From JBHPGW01 sp042569785 (GTDB lineage Bacteria > Planctomycetota > Phycisphaerae > Sedimentisphaerales > Anaerobacaceae), in the NCBI GenBank assembly GCA_042569785.1, contig JBHPGW010000114.1, forward strand, positions 1-5,779: DNA of 5,779 nt, in the 5' to 3' direction. The translations under genes were made by a program, and so were the position numbers. Positions 5,540-5,779 of this stretch are shown here, piece after piece. The notes beneath the pieces are model-generated. The model saw nothing but the letters and a program-made list of their open reading frames with translations, searched no databases and was not told the DNA's origin. Within the stretch, counting starts at the first letter, position 1. Every line of letters begins with the position of its first letter.

Positions 5540-5779
5540 ATGCCACAGCAGAAAGAAAAAATTGATGTTGTTGAGAGGCAGCTGCGGATTCGTGAGCAGT
5601 TGAAGGATAATCAGGAGGTTTCTGTACCTGAATTGGCGGTGATGTTCAATGTCAGTGAGATGACGGTTCATCGTGATCTGAAAAGATTAGAAGATGATGG
5701 TCGGGTGAGACGGACGCGGGGCGGTGCGGTGGCGGCAGAGAGGATGGAGTTTGAATTCGATTTCGCGTTTCGCAGGAAA
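5540..5779 (+). CDS. DeoR-family transcriptional regulator, N-terminal part only
   Basis: Eighty codons are visible and the frame is still open at the window edge. Residues 13-65 form a DeoR-type winged helix-turn-helix: an R-x-x-x-I-x-E-x-L-type first helix, then VSVPELAVMFNVSEMTVHRDLK (about 27-48, covering helix, turn and recognition helix), then the wing RTRGGAV (58-64) close to the RTHGGA signature. The family's C-terminal sugar-phosphate-sensing domain would lie beyond the window. These proteins usually repress sugar operons until a phosphorylated metabolite binds. It is divergent from the NagA-like operon, which fits control of that operon and of itself. Start choice is uncertain. ATG 5540 gives the usual short lead-in but has no Shine-Dalgarno. 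An in-frame ATG at 5462 would add 26 residues, including four Cys, and also lacks one. Confidence 0.85.
   Translation, partial: MPQQKEKIDVVERQLRIREQLKDNQEVSVPELAVMFNVSEMTVHRDLKRLEDDGRVRRTRGGAVAAERMEFEFDFAFRRK

Noticed and set aside
1..5779. CRISPR array, tRNA or rRNA gene, insertion sequence
   Set aside because: No regularly spaced repeats with spacers, no tRNA-like cloverleaf or rRNA sequence, no transposase or terminal inverted repeats were seen.

Overview
The window reads as a compact sugar- or amino-sugar-catabolism locus from a bacterium of moderate GC content with AT-rich spacers. Four complete genes lie on the minus strand, and a truncated regulator gene points away from them at the right edge. 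The mix of a neutral-ceramidase-like hydrolase, NagA- and NagB-like enzymes and a PPi-type phosphofructokinase, with the NagA- and NagB-like enzymes quite diverged, recalls Planctomycetota (Phycisphaerae-like) or another PVC-group bacterium. That placement is an inference from gene content and is weak.

Layout in minus-strand transcription order: a 189-bp divergent control region (5351-5539) with candidate promoters and operators; a NagA-like amidohydrolase (4172-5350); a NagB-like protein 23 bp downstream (3213-4148); a decayed 5' fragment of a ceramidase-like gene starting 1 nt after the NagB-like stop (3047-3211); an AT-rich spacer (2801-3046) with a possible weak terminator and a new promoter; an intact ceramidase-like hydrolase (1478-2800); a 99-bp spacer with an inverted repeat; a PPi-type phosphofructokinase (82-1377); and a probable terminator (16-48). 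On the plus strand, a DeoR-type regulator starts near 5540 and runs off the end.

Taken at face value, NagA, NagB and PFK form a straight path: GlcNAc-6-P to GlcN-6-P to Fru-6-P to Fru-1,6-bisphosphate. The residues argue for caution. In hand alignments to the E. coli enzymes, the metal and general-base residues are mostly kept. The residues that hold the sugar phosphate are replaced in both the NagA-like and NagB-like proteins, and partly in the PFK. The ceramidase-like protein has no signal peptide and lacks the usual C-terminal region, so it is probably a cytoplasmic amidase. The locus may therefore degrade an atypical or unphosphorylated N-acyl sugar or related compound. This is a hypothesis, not something the sequence proves.

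The clearest structural surprise is the ceramidase 5' duplication. The first 20 or so codons and the ribosome-binding region of the intact gene recur, degraded, directly behind the NagB-like gene. This suggests that the hydrolase was once tightly coupled to nagB and that one copy has been lost.
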